From: Alistipes sp. CHKCI003
GTDB lineage: Bacteria; Bacteroidota; Bacteroidia; Bacteroidales; Rikenellaceae
Reading direction: 5' to 3'
Assembly (NCBI RefSeq): GCF_900021155.1
Contig: NZ_FCNT01000019.1
Coordinates: 1 to 62,438, forward strand
Length of the DNA: 62,438 nt
Under the pieces are notes generated by a model. The model saw only the letters and a program-made list of their open reading frames with translations. It did not search any database and had not been told where the DNA came from. The translations under genes were made by a program, and so were the position numbers. Of the stretch, positions 43,006-51,067 are shown in pieces (the first letter of the stretch is position 1; every line of letters begins with the position of its first letter).

Positions 43006-44052
43006 TCAGAAGATTCCGCTCAGCATGACGGCCACCACGTTGCGGTCGGCAGCGGCCGGCGCCGCATAATGTTCGTAGGTGTAGTTGAGCTGGCAGCGCA
43101 GGTGCTTCACCGGCTGCCACGTGATGCCGGCCGTGTAGTTCATCTGCCGCGTGTCGCTGTCGTCCCGGTTCTCCGTGAATGCTTCGCAGCGCACGGCGAA
43201 GAGCCACCGCCGGGCGGCACGCAGACCGCCCATCACATACCAGCCGTCGCTGCGCAGGTCGCCCGTGCGGCCGTAGATGTACTCGCTGCGAGCCACCCCG
43301 ATGCCGCGGTCGTAGCCGATGCCCGCGCCGTAGCGGATGCGGCGCAGATACTCCTTGCCGTATTCGCCCCAGTAGTAGGAGCCTGCGATTTGCAGTCCGG
43401 CCACGGGCCGCACCGTCAGCCGCGCCACCAGATCCTTGCTCTTGTTGGCATCGAGGGTGTTGATCCCCTCGCCGTTGAACACGCCGACGTTGTAGCTCAG
43501 GATGTCGTATCCCTCGCGTGCGAAGAATCCGCCGTAGGCCATCAGACCCAGATCGCGCCCCGTGGCGCCCGTCATGCCGCAGACATCGTTGAAACTCACG
43601 AGCCGCGTCAGCGCCAGCGGATAGTCGATGAATTCGATCTTCAGGGGCGGATACTCCGTGTTTTCGATCGAGAAGGGGAGCTTGAACTGCCCGAGCTGGA
43701 AGTTGAGCGCCCGCAGCGGTTTGTAGCGGAGGTAGAGATCCATCAGCGCCGGCGAGACCAGCTCGGCATGCACGCAGTAATCCATACGGGGCGAAATATC
43801 GCCCTGCAACAGCACGCGCACCCGTTTGATGAAGAACTCCGACGTCCCGGCGTCGTCCGCCTCATACCCCAGTTGCAGATACCCCGATATGCGCGGCATA
43901 CGCGCGAGCACCCGATCCCATGTGCGGCTGCGCTCGCTCAGACGGCGCACTTCGCTGCGCAGCCGTTCGTCCGCTTCGGGCAGCGGTTCCTGAGCCGCCG
44001 CACCCGATCCACAGAGCACGGCCAGCAGTAAAAACGGTAAAAATCTTTTCAT
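43006..44052 (-). CDS. OprO/OprP-type porin
   Basis: The 348-residue outer-membrane protein has a signal peptide (MKRFLPFLLLAVLCGSGAAA, cleavage before QEPLP). A short helical stretch that could trimerise follows, then a beta barrel of alternating aromatic strands (GYLQLGYEAD, FFIKRVRVLLQGDI, DLYLRYKP, FQLGQFKLPFS) ending in Phe. The pattern matches phosphate-selective porins O/P. It precedes the YeiH-type transporter in a two-gene operon. The anion is not known. Confidence 0.87.
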   Translation of the reverse strand: MKRFLPFLLLAVLCGSGAAAQEPLPEADERLRSEVRRLSERSRTWDRVLARMPRISGYLQLGYEADDAGTSEFFIKRVRVLLQGDISPRMDYCVHAELVSPALMDLYLRYKPLRALNFQLGQFKLPFSIENTEYPPLKIEFIDYPLALTRLVSFNDVCGMTGATGRDLGLMAYGGFFAREGYDILSYNVGVFNGEGINTLDANKSKDLVARLTVRPVAGLQIAGSYYWGEYGKEYLRRIRYGAGIGYDRGIGVARSEYIYGRTGDLRSDGWYVMGGLRAARRWLFAVRCEAFTENRDDSDTRQMNYTAGITWQPVKHLRCQLNYTYEHYAAPAAADRNVVAVMLSGIF

Positions 44053-44230
44053 CCTTTTCTTGCAATCGTTTCGAAGTGCAAAAAAAGGCTCTTTTTTCCG
44101 ATTTTCAGTAAGCTAAAATACGTAAAATAGACTGTGCACGACGCAAAAAAGAGCATCCCCGCACGCCGTTTCCCGCGCGTCCCGAGAAGGGATCTTCCGC
44201 CGGAAAAGAGACCGTGCGGCCTCCTCTCCG

Positions 44231-44647
44231 TCAGCGCGGCAGCGGCATGGAGAGGGTGCGTGCGTCGAGGAAAGCGTCGGGATAGGCGCCCCAGTTCCAC
44301 GCCTGACCGTTCGAGATCCAGAGCGACGTGGCGATCCGGCGCGGGGTATTGAGCGGGACGTCGATGCGCACGGGCAGCCGATTGTGCACCTGCACCACCG
44401 AAGTCTCCGACTCCCACGGGTAGACCTTGAGCCGGAGCGGAGGCAGGACCGGGAGCCGTCGTCCGCGCTCCCACTCGCGCTGCTGCTGCCCGTAGAGATC
44501 GCCGAACCGCACCTGCGGCACTTCCGAGAGCGAATCCGCGGGCCGGGGTTCCCCTCCGGATTCCGGCGGCACGGCGGCCGCAGGCGGCGTCTGGCCCCAC
44601 ACAGAAACGGAGCACGCAAGAAACAGGACGACAAGCAGTTTTTTCAT
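44231..44647 (-). CDS. Small secreted protein of unknown function
   Basis: From the ATG at 44647 the protein has 138 residues with a clean signal peptide (MKKLLVVLFLACSVSVWG, cleavage before QTPPA). A Pro/Glu-rich linker and a short folded part (LRLKVYPWESETSVVQVHNRLP, SLWISNGQAWNWGAYPD) follow. I recognise no family. It is probably periplasmic. It lies between recO and the porin operon on the same strand with its own spacers. An ATG three codons upstream is possible. Confidence 0.72.
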   Translation of the reverse strand: MKKLLVVLFLACSVSVWGQTPPAAAVPPESGGEPRPADSLSEVPQVRFGDLYGQQQREWERGRRLPVLPPLRLKVYPWESETSVVQVHNRLPVRIDVPLNTPRRIATSLWISNGQAWNWGAYPDAFLDARTLSMPLPR

Positions 44648-44723
44648 GGCGCACAACTTTTTTATAAATCCTCCGACCTCCCCGTCCCGTTCAACGGGCC
44701 GGCGCGGCCGGTTTCCGGCTGCC

Positions 44724-45449
44724 TCAAAACACCTCCTGCAAAATCTTCACCGACTGCACAGCGCGAATGGCGTCGAGGTGATAGCCGTAGTAGACGAGCA
44801 GGGCATCGAGAAATCCGACCCGCTGGCGCCGGTTCAGCCCGATCTCTCCGAGACAGCGCACGTCGCACCGGATGAAATCGTCGAGCGTGCGGGCATGTTC
44901 TCCGCTCATGTATCCCGCGTGCGGCGGAGGGGTCTTCGTATAGAGCCCTTCGCGGATGTCGAAAAAGGCCCCGGCCGTATAGGCATTGCCCGGATAGAAC
45001 CCCAGAAACCGGCTCAGGTTGGCCAGAAACCAGAGGTGGAAATTGGCCACTCCCTCCTCCATCGCATCCAGAGCGCCGACCGAACCCCACACGAAATCGA
45101 ACAGCGGGCCGTTGGGTTCGCTCTCCCGAACCAGACGATACAAAACCTCTGCCATAAAGAGCGCGATCGTGGATTTCCGGACATCGAACGGGACCGAACG
45201 GAGCACCGCGCCGCTGCGGATCTCCCGGAAGGAGTCCATCTGCCGGCGCGGCGATTCGAGCCCTTCGAACTCCACGGCGAACATCGGCTGGAAGAGCGCC
45301 AGCTTCGAGCCGCGGCCGCGCGTGCTGCGCACCCCCTGCACCATGTAGCTGCGGCGGCCGCCGACATCGGTCAGCAGATAGACGACCATGGACGAATCGC
45401 CGTATTTCAGGGTATGCAGCACGACCCCGCGCGCCTTGTAGCTTTTCAA
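44724..45449 (-). CDS. recO: DNA repair protein RecO
   Basis: RecO helps RecR load RecA on SSB-coated DNA and anneals strands. The 241-residue protein has the N-terminal OB fold (KARGVVLHTLKYGDSSMVVYLLT, GRRSYMVQGVRS) and the helical C-terminal part. The start is a TTG at 45449, chosen because GGGAGG lies 5-10 bp before it and the OB fold begins there. The frame further upstream is a shadow of prmA. TTGA overlaps the prmA stop, so translation is coupled. Confidence 0.9.
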   Translation of the reverse strand: MKSYKARGVVLHTLKYGDSSMVVYLLTDVGGRRSYMVQGVRSTRGRGSKLALFQPMFAVEFEGLESPRRQMDSFREIRSGAVLRSVPFDVRKSTIALFMAEVLYRLVRESEPNGPLFDFVWGSVGALDAMEEGVANFHLWFLANLSRFLGFYPGNAYTAGAFFDIREGLYTKTPPPHAGYMSGEHARTLDDFIRCDVRCLGEIGLNRRQRVGFLDALLVYYGYHLDAIRAVQSVKILQEVF

Positions 45450-46285
45450 ACCGTCCTCCCTTTTTTGCAGCGGATCATCGCCCAACCTTCGCGCGTGCGC
45501 ACCTCGGCGACCGCAAAGCCGGCCCCGGCCGCCGAAGCCTCCACTTTCGGGACGTCCGCCTCGAAGAATCCGCTCAGCAGCAGGTCGCCGCCCTCGGACA
45601 GAAGCGCCGCATAGGCGGGCATCGAAGCCGTCAGCACGTTGCGGTTGATATTGGCCAGAACGAAGTCGTAGCGGCGGCCCGCCACACGGCTCACATCGCC
45701 CAGCAGCGGATGCACGCGGTCCGCCACGCCGTTCGCCGCCGCGTTGTCGCGGCAGTTGCGGTCGGCCCACTCATCGGTGTCGACGGCGTCCACCGACGCC
45801 GCGCCGCGACCTGCGGCCACGATGGCCAGCACGCCCGTGCCGCTGCCCATATCCAGCCCGCGGCGCCCTTCGACGCCCAGATCGAGCAGCGCCGACACCA
45901 TGAGATACGTGGTGGCGTGGTGGCCCGTGCCGAACGACAGGCAGGGCATGACGATCACCTCGGGCATCCCCTCCGGCGCCGGTGCGTGGTGGGGCGCACG
46001 GATTCGGAGCCGCCCCTCGATCTCCACGGGCGTGAAGCCGCTCTCCCACGGCGCATTCCAATCTTCGGCGCCGAGTGCGAGGTAGCTGCGGCGCATCGCT
46101 CCGCAGCCGTCGAGCATGGCATCGACCGACGCCTTGCATTCGTCGAGCGCCTTCTGCGGGATGTACGCCTTGAGCGCACCGTCCTCCGTGAGAAAGCTCT
46201 CGAAGGGGTAATCGGCCAGCTGCGCCGTCAGGATTTCGGCCTGCAAAGCATCGGAAACGGCGATATTCAACTCCACGTAGTTCAT
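45446..46285 (-). CDS. prmA: Ribosomal protein L11 methyltransferase
   Basis: PrmA trimethylates ribosomal protein L11. The 279-residue protein has an N-terminal substrate-recognition domain (residues 1-100), then the SAM-dependent methyltransferase core with FGTGHHATTYL, LDMGSGTGVLAI, the acidic SAM ligand in AVDTDEWA and the family motif LANINRNVL. It heads a prmA-recO operon. Its promoter shares a palindrome with that of xerD. Confidence 0.94.
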   Translation of the reverse strand: MNYVELNIAVSDALQAEILTAQLADYPFESFLTEDGALKAYIPQKALDECKASVDAMLDGCGAMRRSYLALGAEDWNAPWESGFTPVEIEGRLRIRAPHHAPAPEGMPEVIVMPCLSFGTGHHATTYLMVSALLDLGVEGRRGLDMGSGTGVLAIVAAGRGAASVDAVDTDEWADRNCRDNAAANGVADRVHPLLGDVSRVAGRRYDFVLANINRNVLTASMPAYAALLSEGGDLLLSGFFEADVPKVEASAAGAGFAVAEVRTREGWAMIRCKKGRTV

Positions 46286-46303
46286 AATTATGTAAAATTA
46301 CCC

Positions 46304-46325
46304 TAACTTTGCCTATGCAAAGTTA
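46304..46325. promoter_or_regulatory. Shared palindromic -7 element of prmA and xerD
   Basis: TAACTTTG (46304-46311), six bases, then CAAAGTTA (46318-46325) form a perfect palindrome. Each arm is a consensus -7 box: the left for xerD on the plus strand, the right for prmA on the minus strand. Each box lies in the other's initially transcribed region, so RNA polymerase could use only one at a time. Confidence 0.7.
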
Positions 46326-46332
46326 ACGATTT

Positions 46333-47229
46333 ATGGCAGAAAACACGAAAAAGTGGGAGGAAATCGCCCGCCGCTACCGCACCTACATCAAGCTGGAAAA
46401 ACGGCTGGCCGACAACACCGTCGAGTCGTACATGCGCGACCTCGGACAGTTCGCGCACTTCATCCTGCGCTTCTACGACGTCGCTCCGCGCCGGGTCGAA
46501 GCCGTCATGATCGAACGTTACATCGGCTGGCTCTACGACCGCGGCAAGGAGAAAACCTCGCAGGCCCGCATCCTGAGCGGCATCCGGAGCTTCTTCAACT
46601 ACCTGCTGCTGACCGACGCCATCGCCGCGTCGCCCGCCGAATTCATCGACACGCCCAAATTCGGACGCCATCTGCCCGACGTGCTCACCACAGACGAGAT
46701 CGACCGCATCATCGCCGCCGTCGACATGCGCACGCCCAAGGGACGCCGCGACAGCGCCATGCTCGAAGTGCTCTATTCGTGCGGACTGCGCGTCTCGGAA
46801 CTCACCGCGCTCCGGCTGTCCGACCTCTTCTTCGGCGAGGGCTACATCCGCGTAACGGGCAAGGGCGACAAACAACGGCTGGTCCCCGTGAGCGCCGCCG
46901 CACGCGACAAAATCCAGCTCTACCTCGAAGAGCGTCCGCCGAAATACTCCGGCGCGGAGACCGTCTTTCTGAACAACCGCGGCACGAGCCTCACGCGCGT
47001 GATGGTCTTCACGATCATCCGTCAGGCCGCCCTCCGGGCGGGCATCGAAAAGCACATCAGCCCCCACACCTTCCGCCACTCCTTCGCCACCCATCTGCTC
47101 GAAGGGGGCGCCGGCATCCGGCAGGTGCAGGAGATGCTCGGCCACGAGAGCATCCTCACCACCGAGATCTACACCCACCTCGACAGCCGCCACCTGCGCG
47201 AAACCGTCGAAAAGCACCTGCCGATCTGA
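46333..47229 (+). CDS. xerD: Tyrosine recombinase XerD
   Basis: XerC/XerD-type recombinases resolve chromosome dimers at dif. The 298-residue protein has the core-binding SAM-like domain (residues 1-105) and the catalytic domain with Arg153, Lys177, His245, Arg248, His271 and the nucleophile Tyr280 (HTFRHSFATHLL, LGHESILTTEIYTH). All catalytic residues are present. No inverted-repeat att sites or cargo genes suggest an integrase role, so housekeeping XerD is the better call. The leader is only about 15 nt. Confidence 0.92.
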   Translation: MAENTKKWEEIARRYRTYIKLEKRLADNTVESYMRDLGQFAHFILRFYDVAPRRVEAVMIERYIGWLYDRGKEKTSQARILSGIRSFFNYLLLTDAIAASPAEFIDTPKFGRHLPDVLTTDEIDRIIAAVDMRTPKGRRDSAMLEVLYSCGLRVSELTALRLSDLFFGEGYIRVTGKGDKQRLVPVSAAARDKIQLYLEERPPKYSGAETVFLNNRGTSLTRVMVFTIIRQAALRAGIEKHISPHTFRHSFATHLLEGGAGIRQVQEMLGHESILTTEIYTHLDSRHLRETVEKHLPI

Positions 47230-47694
47230 ACCGCCCGCACACCGACCGGGTCGCGTCCTTCGCTCCGCCGCCGTTCCCCGGTCCGCCCCGGCTCCTACAT
47301 TCCCGGTCCCGCCGCCCTTTTCACTTCACGAACATCCGCTCCGGCATCCGGACGGCGCATAACGGCGCCCGGGCCGTCCCGAAAGACGAATTTCCGCGGC
47401 CGGAGGTCCGATCTTTTTTTCGAGGGAGGGGCGTGCACGTTGCGCGTTGAAGACATCCGCGATCCGCAAAAGAAACGGAAAGAAAATCGCCTCCGACCCG
47501 CCTTCCGCTCCTTTCAAGGTCCGGATACGCAAAAAAAGGAAACGGCATGCGGCAGCGCATCCGCAGTCCGCCGCTGCCGGCAGAGCCGACACGAAGCCCC
47601 GGGCGAAGCGCAGTCCTCCGAGGCGACCGTACTGTGTCGGGAAGGAGCGGGCGGGCCGTGCTCCGCCGAAAAGAGGAAGCAGGGGGGGGGTGAG
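47230..47694. other. Spacer between convergent genes with a G9 run
   Basis: 465 bp between xerD and the AraC-type regulator. Nine G lie at 47682-47690, a few bases from the regulator's stop codon. I see no gene or clear terminator. Confidence 0.5.
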
Positions 47695-48282
47695 CTACAC
47701 TTCGTCGAGCGGCTTGCGGCGGCAGCCGCCCAGACGGCGGAAAGCGCCCGGCGTCATCCCCGTAACGCTCTTGAAGCGGGCGCTGAAGTAAGCGGCGCTG
47801 GCATAGCGGAGCGCATCGGCGATCTCCGCGAGCGTCATCTCGCCGTAGACGAGCAGCTCTTTGGCCCGTTCGATCTTCTGAGCCGTCAGATACTTTTCGA
47901 TCGTCGTGCCGGTCGCCTCGGAGAAGAGGCGGCTCAGCGAATCGTAGTCGCGGCCCAGCCGCTCCGACAGATAGTCCGACAAATTGACGTTCGGATCGCC
48001 GCCGCCGTAGTGGACCCATTCGACCACCGCGTTGCGGATGCGTTCGACCGTCTGCGCCCGCCGATCGCCGAGCAGTTCGAAGCCCAGCGGACGGAGCGCC
48101 TCGCGCACGGCTTCGAGCGTCTCCGCAGACGGCGGCTCGGGCAGCACGGCCACCCCGAGCCCGACCCGTAGGGGTTCGAGCCCGAGGCGTTCGAGTTCGC
48201 TGCGCACCGCCATGATGCAGCGGCGGCAGACCATGTTCTTGATGCGGAGCGTCCGCTCCGGCGGGGCCGTCGTGTCGTTCAT
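47695..48282 (-). CDS. HMA-like metal-binding domain fused to an AraC-type regulator
   Basis: The 195-residue protein has an N-terminal ferredoxin-like HMA module (about residues 11-75) with a CxxC metal motif, Cys19 and Cys22 (KNMVCRRCIMAV). A short linker follows, then an AraC/XylS double helix-turn-helix (about 90-185, LSDYLSERLGRDYDSLSRLF, MTLAEIADALRYASAAYFSARFKSVTGMTPGAFR). It is likely a cytosolic regulator that responds to a soft or transition metal, by analogy with HMA domains, and this is inferred. Its start overlaps the threonine aldolase stop by 4 bp. Confidence 0.88.
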   Translation of the reverse strand: MNDTTAPPERTLRIKNMVCRRCIMAVRSELERLGLEPLRVGLGVAVLPEPPSAETLEAVREALRPLGFELLGDRRAQTVERIRNAVVEWVHYGGGDPNVNLSDYLSERLGRDYDSLSRLFSEATGTTIEKYLTAQKIERAKELLVYGEMTLAEIADALRYASAAYFSARFKSVTGMTPGAFRRLGGCRRKPLDEV

Positions 48283-49319
48283 GGCGTTCGGGGTTCGAGA
48301 AGTGCGATCAGTTCGTCCACGTCGCTCGCGCGCGCATCCCAGCCCAGCGCGAAGCGCACGACCGTGCGGTGTTCGTCCGCGGCCTCCCAGAAGGCGCATC
48401 CGGCCCGCTCGGAGAGTTCCGCGAGGCGTTCGTTCTCCACGACGACGAAGATCTGATTCGTGGGGTTCGCGGCGCGGAGTTCGTAGCCCTTGTCCGCAAG
48501 GGCGCGCCGCAGCTTCGCGGCGAGCGCATCGGCGCGGGCTCCCAGTCGCATGTAGAGTCCGTCGGCGAAGAGCGTGTCGAACTGAATGCCCAGCAGCCGC
48601 CCCTTGGCCAGTACGGCGCCGCGGCGCTTGGCGACGGAGAAGAAGTGTGCCGCCAGAGCCGGATCGGGGAAGACGACCGCCTCGCCGAAGAGGGCGCCGC
48701 ACTTCGTGCCGCCGATGTAGAAGACGTCGCAGCAGGCGGCGACGGTCTCCAGTCCGACGTCGGTCCCTTCGGCCGCGAGCGCATAGGCCATCCGCGCCCC
48801 GTCGAGGTAGAGCGGAATCCCGTGCCGCCGGCAGACGTCGCGGAGCGCTTCGAGCTCGGCGCGGGTGTAGAGCGTCCCCCACTCCGTCGGATGCGACACG
48901 TAGACCATGCCCGGGGCGACCATGTGTTCGAAGTTGGCGTCGGCGTAGAACCGCCGGATCCACGCCTCCACCTCCGCCGCGCGGAGTTTGCCGTCGCGGT
49001 GGGGCAGCGTCAGCACCTTGTGGCCCGTGGCCTCGATGGCGCCCGCCTCGTGCACGCCGATATGCCCCGACTCGGCCGCCAGCACCCCCTGCCACGGCCT
49101 GAGCAGGGCATCCGCCGCCACGGCGTTGGTCTGCGTGCCGCCCACGGTGAAGAACACCGCGGCATCGGGGCAGCCGCAGGCGGCGCGGATCCTCTGCCGC
49201 GCACGCTCCGAGTAGGGATCGGCGCCGTAACCGGCGGTCCGTTCGAAGTTCGTCTCGGCCAGACGTTCGAGAATCCGGGGGTGCGCCCCCTCCATGTAAT
49301 CGCTTTCGAAATGCAGCAT
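48279..49319 (-). CDS. Low-specificity L-threonine aldolase
   Basis: This PLP enzyme splits L-threonine and L-allo-threonine to glycine and acetaldehyde. The 346-residue protein has the fold-type I core with the GGTQTNAVA phosphate loop, the Asp in LDGARMAYAL and the Schiff-base Lys206 in YIGGTKCGALFG. It starts at the ATG 49319 just after an A/T-rich promoter patch. It is upstream of and overlaps the HMA-AraC gene, an unexplained pairing. Confidence 0.93.
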   Translation of the reverse strand: MLHFESDYMEGAHPRILERLAETNFERTAGYGADPYSERARQRIRAACGCPDAAVFFTVGGTQTNAVAADALLRPWQGVLAAESGHIGVHEAGAIEATGHKVLTLPHRDGKLRAAEVEAWIRRFYADANFEHMVAPGMVYVSHPTEWGTLYTRAELEALRDVCRRHGIPLYLDGARMAYALAAEGTDVGLETVAACCDVFYIGGTKCGALFGEAVVFPDPALAAHFFSVAKRRGAVLAKGRLLGIQFDTLFADGLYMRLGARADALAAKLRRALADKGYELRAANPTNQIFVVVENERLAELSERAGCAFWEAADEHRTVVRFALGWDARASDVDELIALLEPRTP

Positions 49320-49338
49320 CGTCTTCGGTATCTTCCGA

Positions 49339-49346
49339 CAAAAATA
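49339..49346 (-). promoter_or_regulatory. -7 box of the threonine aldolase-regulator operon
   Basis: TATTTTTG on the minus strand, 20 bp before the start codon, matches TAnnTTTG. No clear -33 TTTG was found. Confidence 0.5.
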
Positions 49347-49528
49347 AGGATAAAAAACGAAAGTCGGAGCGGCCGGGTGCAGGAAGGCCGCGCGCTGCTC
49401 CGATGCCGGACGGTTTCGGGGGCTGCGGGAACGGCCGGGACCGCCGCCGAGAAGAACCGGCTCCCCCCCCGCATGCGGCGGCGAGACGGGGAGTGCGGCG
49501 CAGACGGTTCGGTTTGCCGGATTTTTCG

Positions 49529-49536
49529 TACCTTTG
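49529..49536 (+). promoter_or_regulatory. -7 box of the sigma54 activator gene
   Basis: TACCTTTG is an exact match 23 bp before the ATG at 49559. A TTTG lies only 12 bp upstream (49513-49516), so the -33 element is unclear. An eight-C run lies at 49463-49470. Confidence 0.55.
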
Positions 49537-49558
49537 TTTCGGGCAAACAGACGAACGG

Positions 49559-50893
49559 ATGGCCAACATACTGATTATAGACGATGAAGAACAGCTGCGG
49601 CAATTGTTGTCCCGCATTATCGGACTGGAAGGGTACACCGTAGCCGAGGCTGCGAGCTGCGCCGAGGGACTGAAAGTCCTGCAACGCGAAACGCCCGACG
49701 TGGTGTTGTGCGACGTGAAGCTGCCCGACGGCAGCGGGGTCGACATGGTCGGGAAGATCAAGGCCCTCGCCCCGGCCGCCGAGGTGATTCTGCTGACGGC
49801 CTACGGGAACATTCCGGACGGTGTGCAGGCCATCAAGAACGGCGCGTTCGATTACATCACCAAAGGCGACGACAACAACAAGATTCTGCCGCTGCTGAGC
49901 CGCGCCTCGGAGAAAGCCCGGATGCAGCGGCGGCTGACCCGCATCGACGACAAACTCTCCGAGGAGCATTCGTTCGACCGCATCATCGGGTCGTCGGACG
50001 TGCTGCGCCGGGCCGTCGGGCTGGCCCGCAAGGTCGCCGTTACGGACACCTCCGTGCTGCTTACGGGCGAGACGGGCACGGGCAAGGAGGTTTTCGCTCA
50101 GGCCATCCACCACGCCAGCCCCCGTGCCGGGGAGGCGTTCGTGGCCGTGAACTGCTCGGCCTTTTCGAAGGAGCTGCTCGAAAGCGAGCTCTTCGGCCAC
50201 AAGGCCGGAAGCTTCACCGGAGCGACGAAGGACAAGAAGGGGCTTTTCGAGGAGGCCGACCGGGGGACGCTTTTTCTCGACGAGATCGGCGAGATGCCCG
50301 TCGAGCTGCAAGCCAAATTGCTGCGCGTGCTCGAAAGCGGCGAATTTCTCCGGATCGGCGAAACCCGCCCGAGGAAAGCGGATGTGCGGATCATCGCGGC
50401 CACCAACCGCGATCTCGCGAAACAGATCGCCGCAGGGGATTTCAGGGAGGATCTCTATTTCCGGCTTTCGGTCTTCCGCATCGAGCTGCCGTCGCTGCGG
50501 GAGCGTCCGGCGGATATTGCCGAATACATCCGCTATTTCACGGCGCATTTCGCCGGCAAGATGGGCAAACGCATCGACGCGATCGACCCGCACTACGTAG
50601 CCGCGCTCGAACGCCACAACTGGCAGGGCAACGTGCGCGAGCTGCGCAACGTCGTGGAGCGCAGTCTGATCATAACCGACGGCAATGCACTGACGGCCGA
50701 CAGCCTCACGCCCGAATTCCATGCGGCGGACTCCGAAGGTTCCGCCGATTCGATGGCGCTCGACGAACTCGAACGCCGCCATATCCTCCGCGTGCTGGAG
50801 TATGCGAAAGGCAACAAGGCCGAAGCCGCGCGTCTGCTGGGGATCGGCATCGCCACGCTCTACCGCAAACTGGACCATTACGGGGTGAAATAG
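49559..50893 (+). CDS. NtrC-type sigma54-dependent response regulator of the kdp locus
   Basis: The 444-residue protein has a receiver domain (residues 1-118, acidic pocket Asp8/Asp9, phospho-acceptor Asp52, Lys102). A AAA+ domain (about 140-375) has Walker A GETGTGKE (170-177), the sigma54-contact loop as GSFTGA (217-222, usually GAFTGA), Walker B LFLDEI and an R-finger region. A Fis-type helix-turn-helix lies at about 400-440. It lies just before the kdp genes, and a histidine kinase ends the operon. It probably replaces KdpE, which is an OmpR-type protein in E. coli. The ATG at 49559 is fixed by the receiver start and -7 box. Confidence 0.93.
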   Translation: MANILIIDDEEQLRQLLSRIIGLEGYTVAEAASCAEGLKVLQRETPDVVLCDVKLPDGSGVDMVGKIKALAPAAEVILLTAYGNIPDGVQAIKNGAFDYITKGDDNNKILPLLSRASEKARMQRRLTRIDDKLSEEHSFDRIIGSSDVLRRAVGLARKVAVTDTSVLLTGETGTGKEVFAQAIHHASPRAGEAFVAVNCSAFSKELLESELFGHKAGSFTGATKDKKGLFEEADRGTLFLDEIGEMPVELQAKLLRVLESGEFLRIGETRPRKADVRIIAATNRDLAKQIAAGDFREDLYFRLSVFRIELPSLRERPADIAEYIRYFTAHFAGKMGKRIDAIDPHYVAALERHNWQGNVRELRNVVERSLIITDGNALTADSLTPEFHAADSEGSADSMALDELERRHILRVLEYAKGNKAEAARLLGIGIATLYRKLDHYGVK

Positions 50894-50903
50894 CCCCCGA
50901 ACA

Positions 50904-50938
50904 TCTCATTTTGAGAGGGTCGCCTTATCATTTTGATA
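50904..50938. promoter_or_regulatory. Twin palindromes, candidate activator-binding sites upstream of kdp
   Basis: TCTCA-TTT-TGAGA (50904-50916) and TATCA-TTT-TGATA (50926-50938) share the core TCATTTTGA and are centred 22 bp apart, two turns of DNA. They begin 10 bp after the stop of the NtrC-type activator gene and about 80-115 bp before a sigma54-like -24 box. That is the usual place for enhancer sites. Confidence 0.65.
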
Positions 50939-51016
50939 GGACGGCCCGTATTCATTGCCACGCATCCGGACATACATACCGTTGATTGTCAGACGCATGA
51001 GCATTCAGCTCCGGCT

Positions 51017-51032
51017 TTGGCACCGCCTTCGT
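51017..51032 (+). promoter_or_regulatory. Possible sigma54 promoter of the kdp operon
   Basis: TTGGCAC (51017-51023) matches the -24 element. At the -12 position the sequence is TCGT in place of TTGC (GG, 10 bp, GT). No TAnnTTTG box was seen between the activator gene and the first small ORF. The call rests mainly on the -24 box and the context. Confidence 0.4.
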
Positions 51033-51067
51033 ATACCATGCGGCGAAACCGAACGGAGGATTCGACG

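Noticed and set aside
46333..47229. Phage or element integrase
   Set aside because: The tyrosine recombinase has XerD length and motifs, and no att repeats, cargo genes or composition shift surround it.
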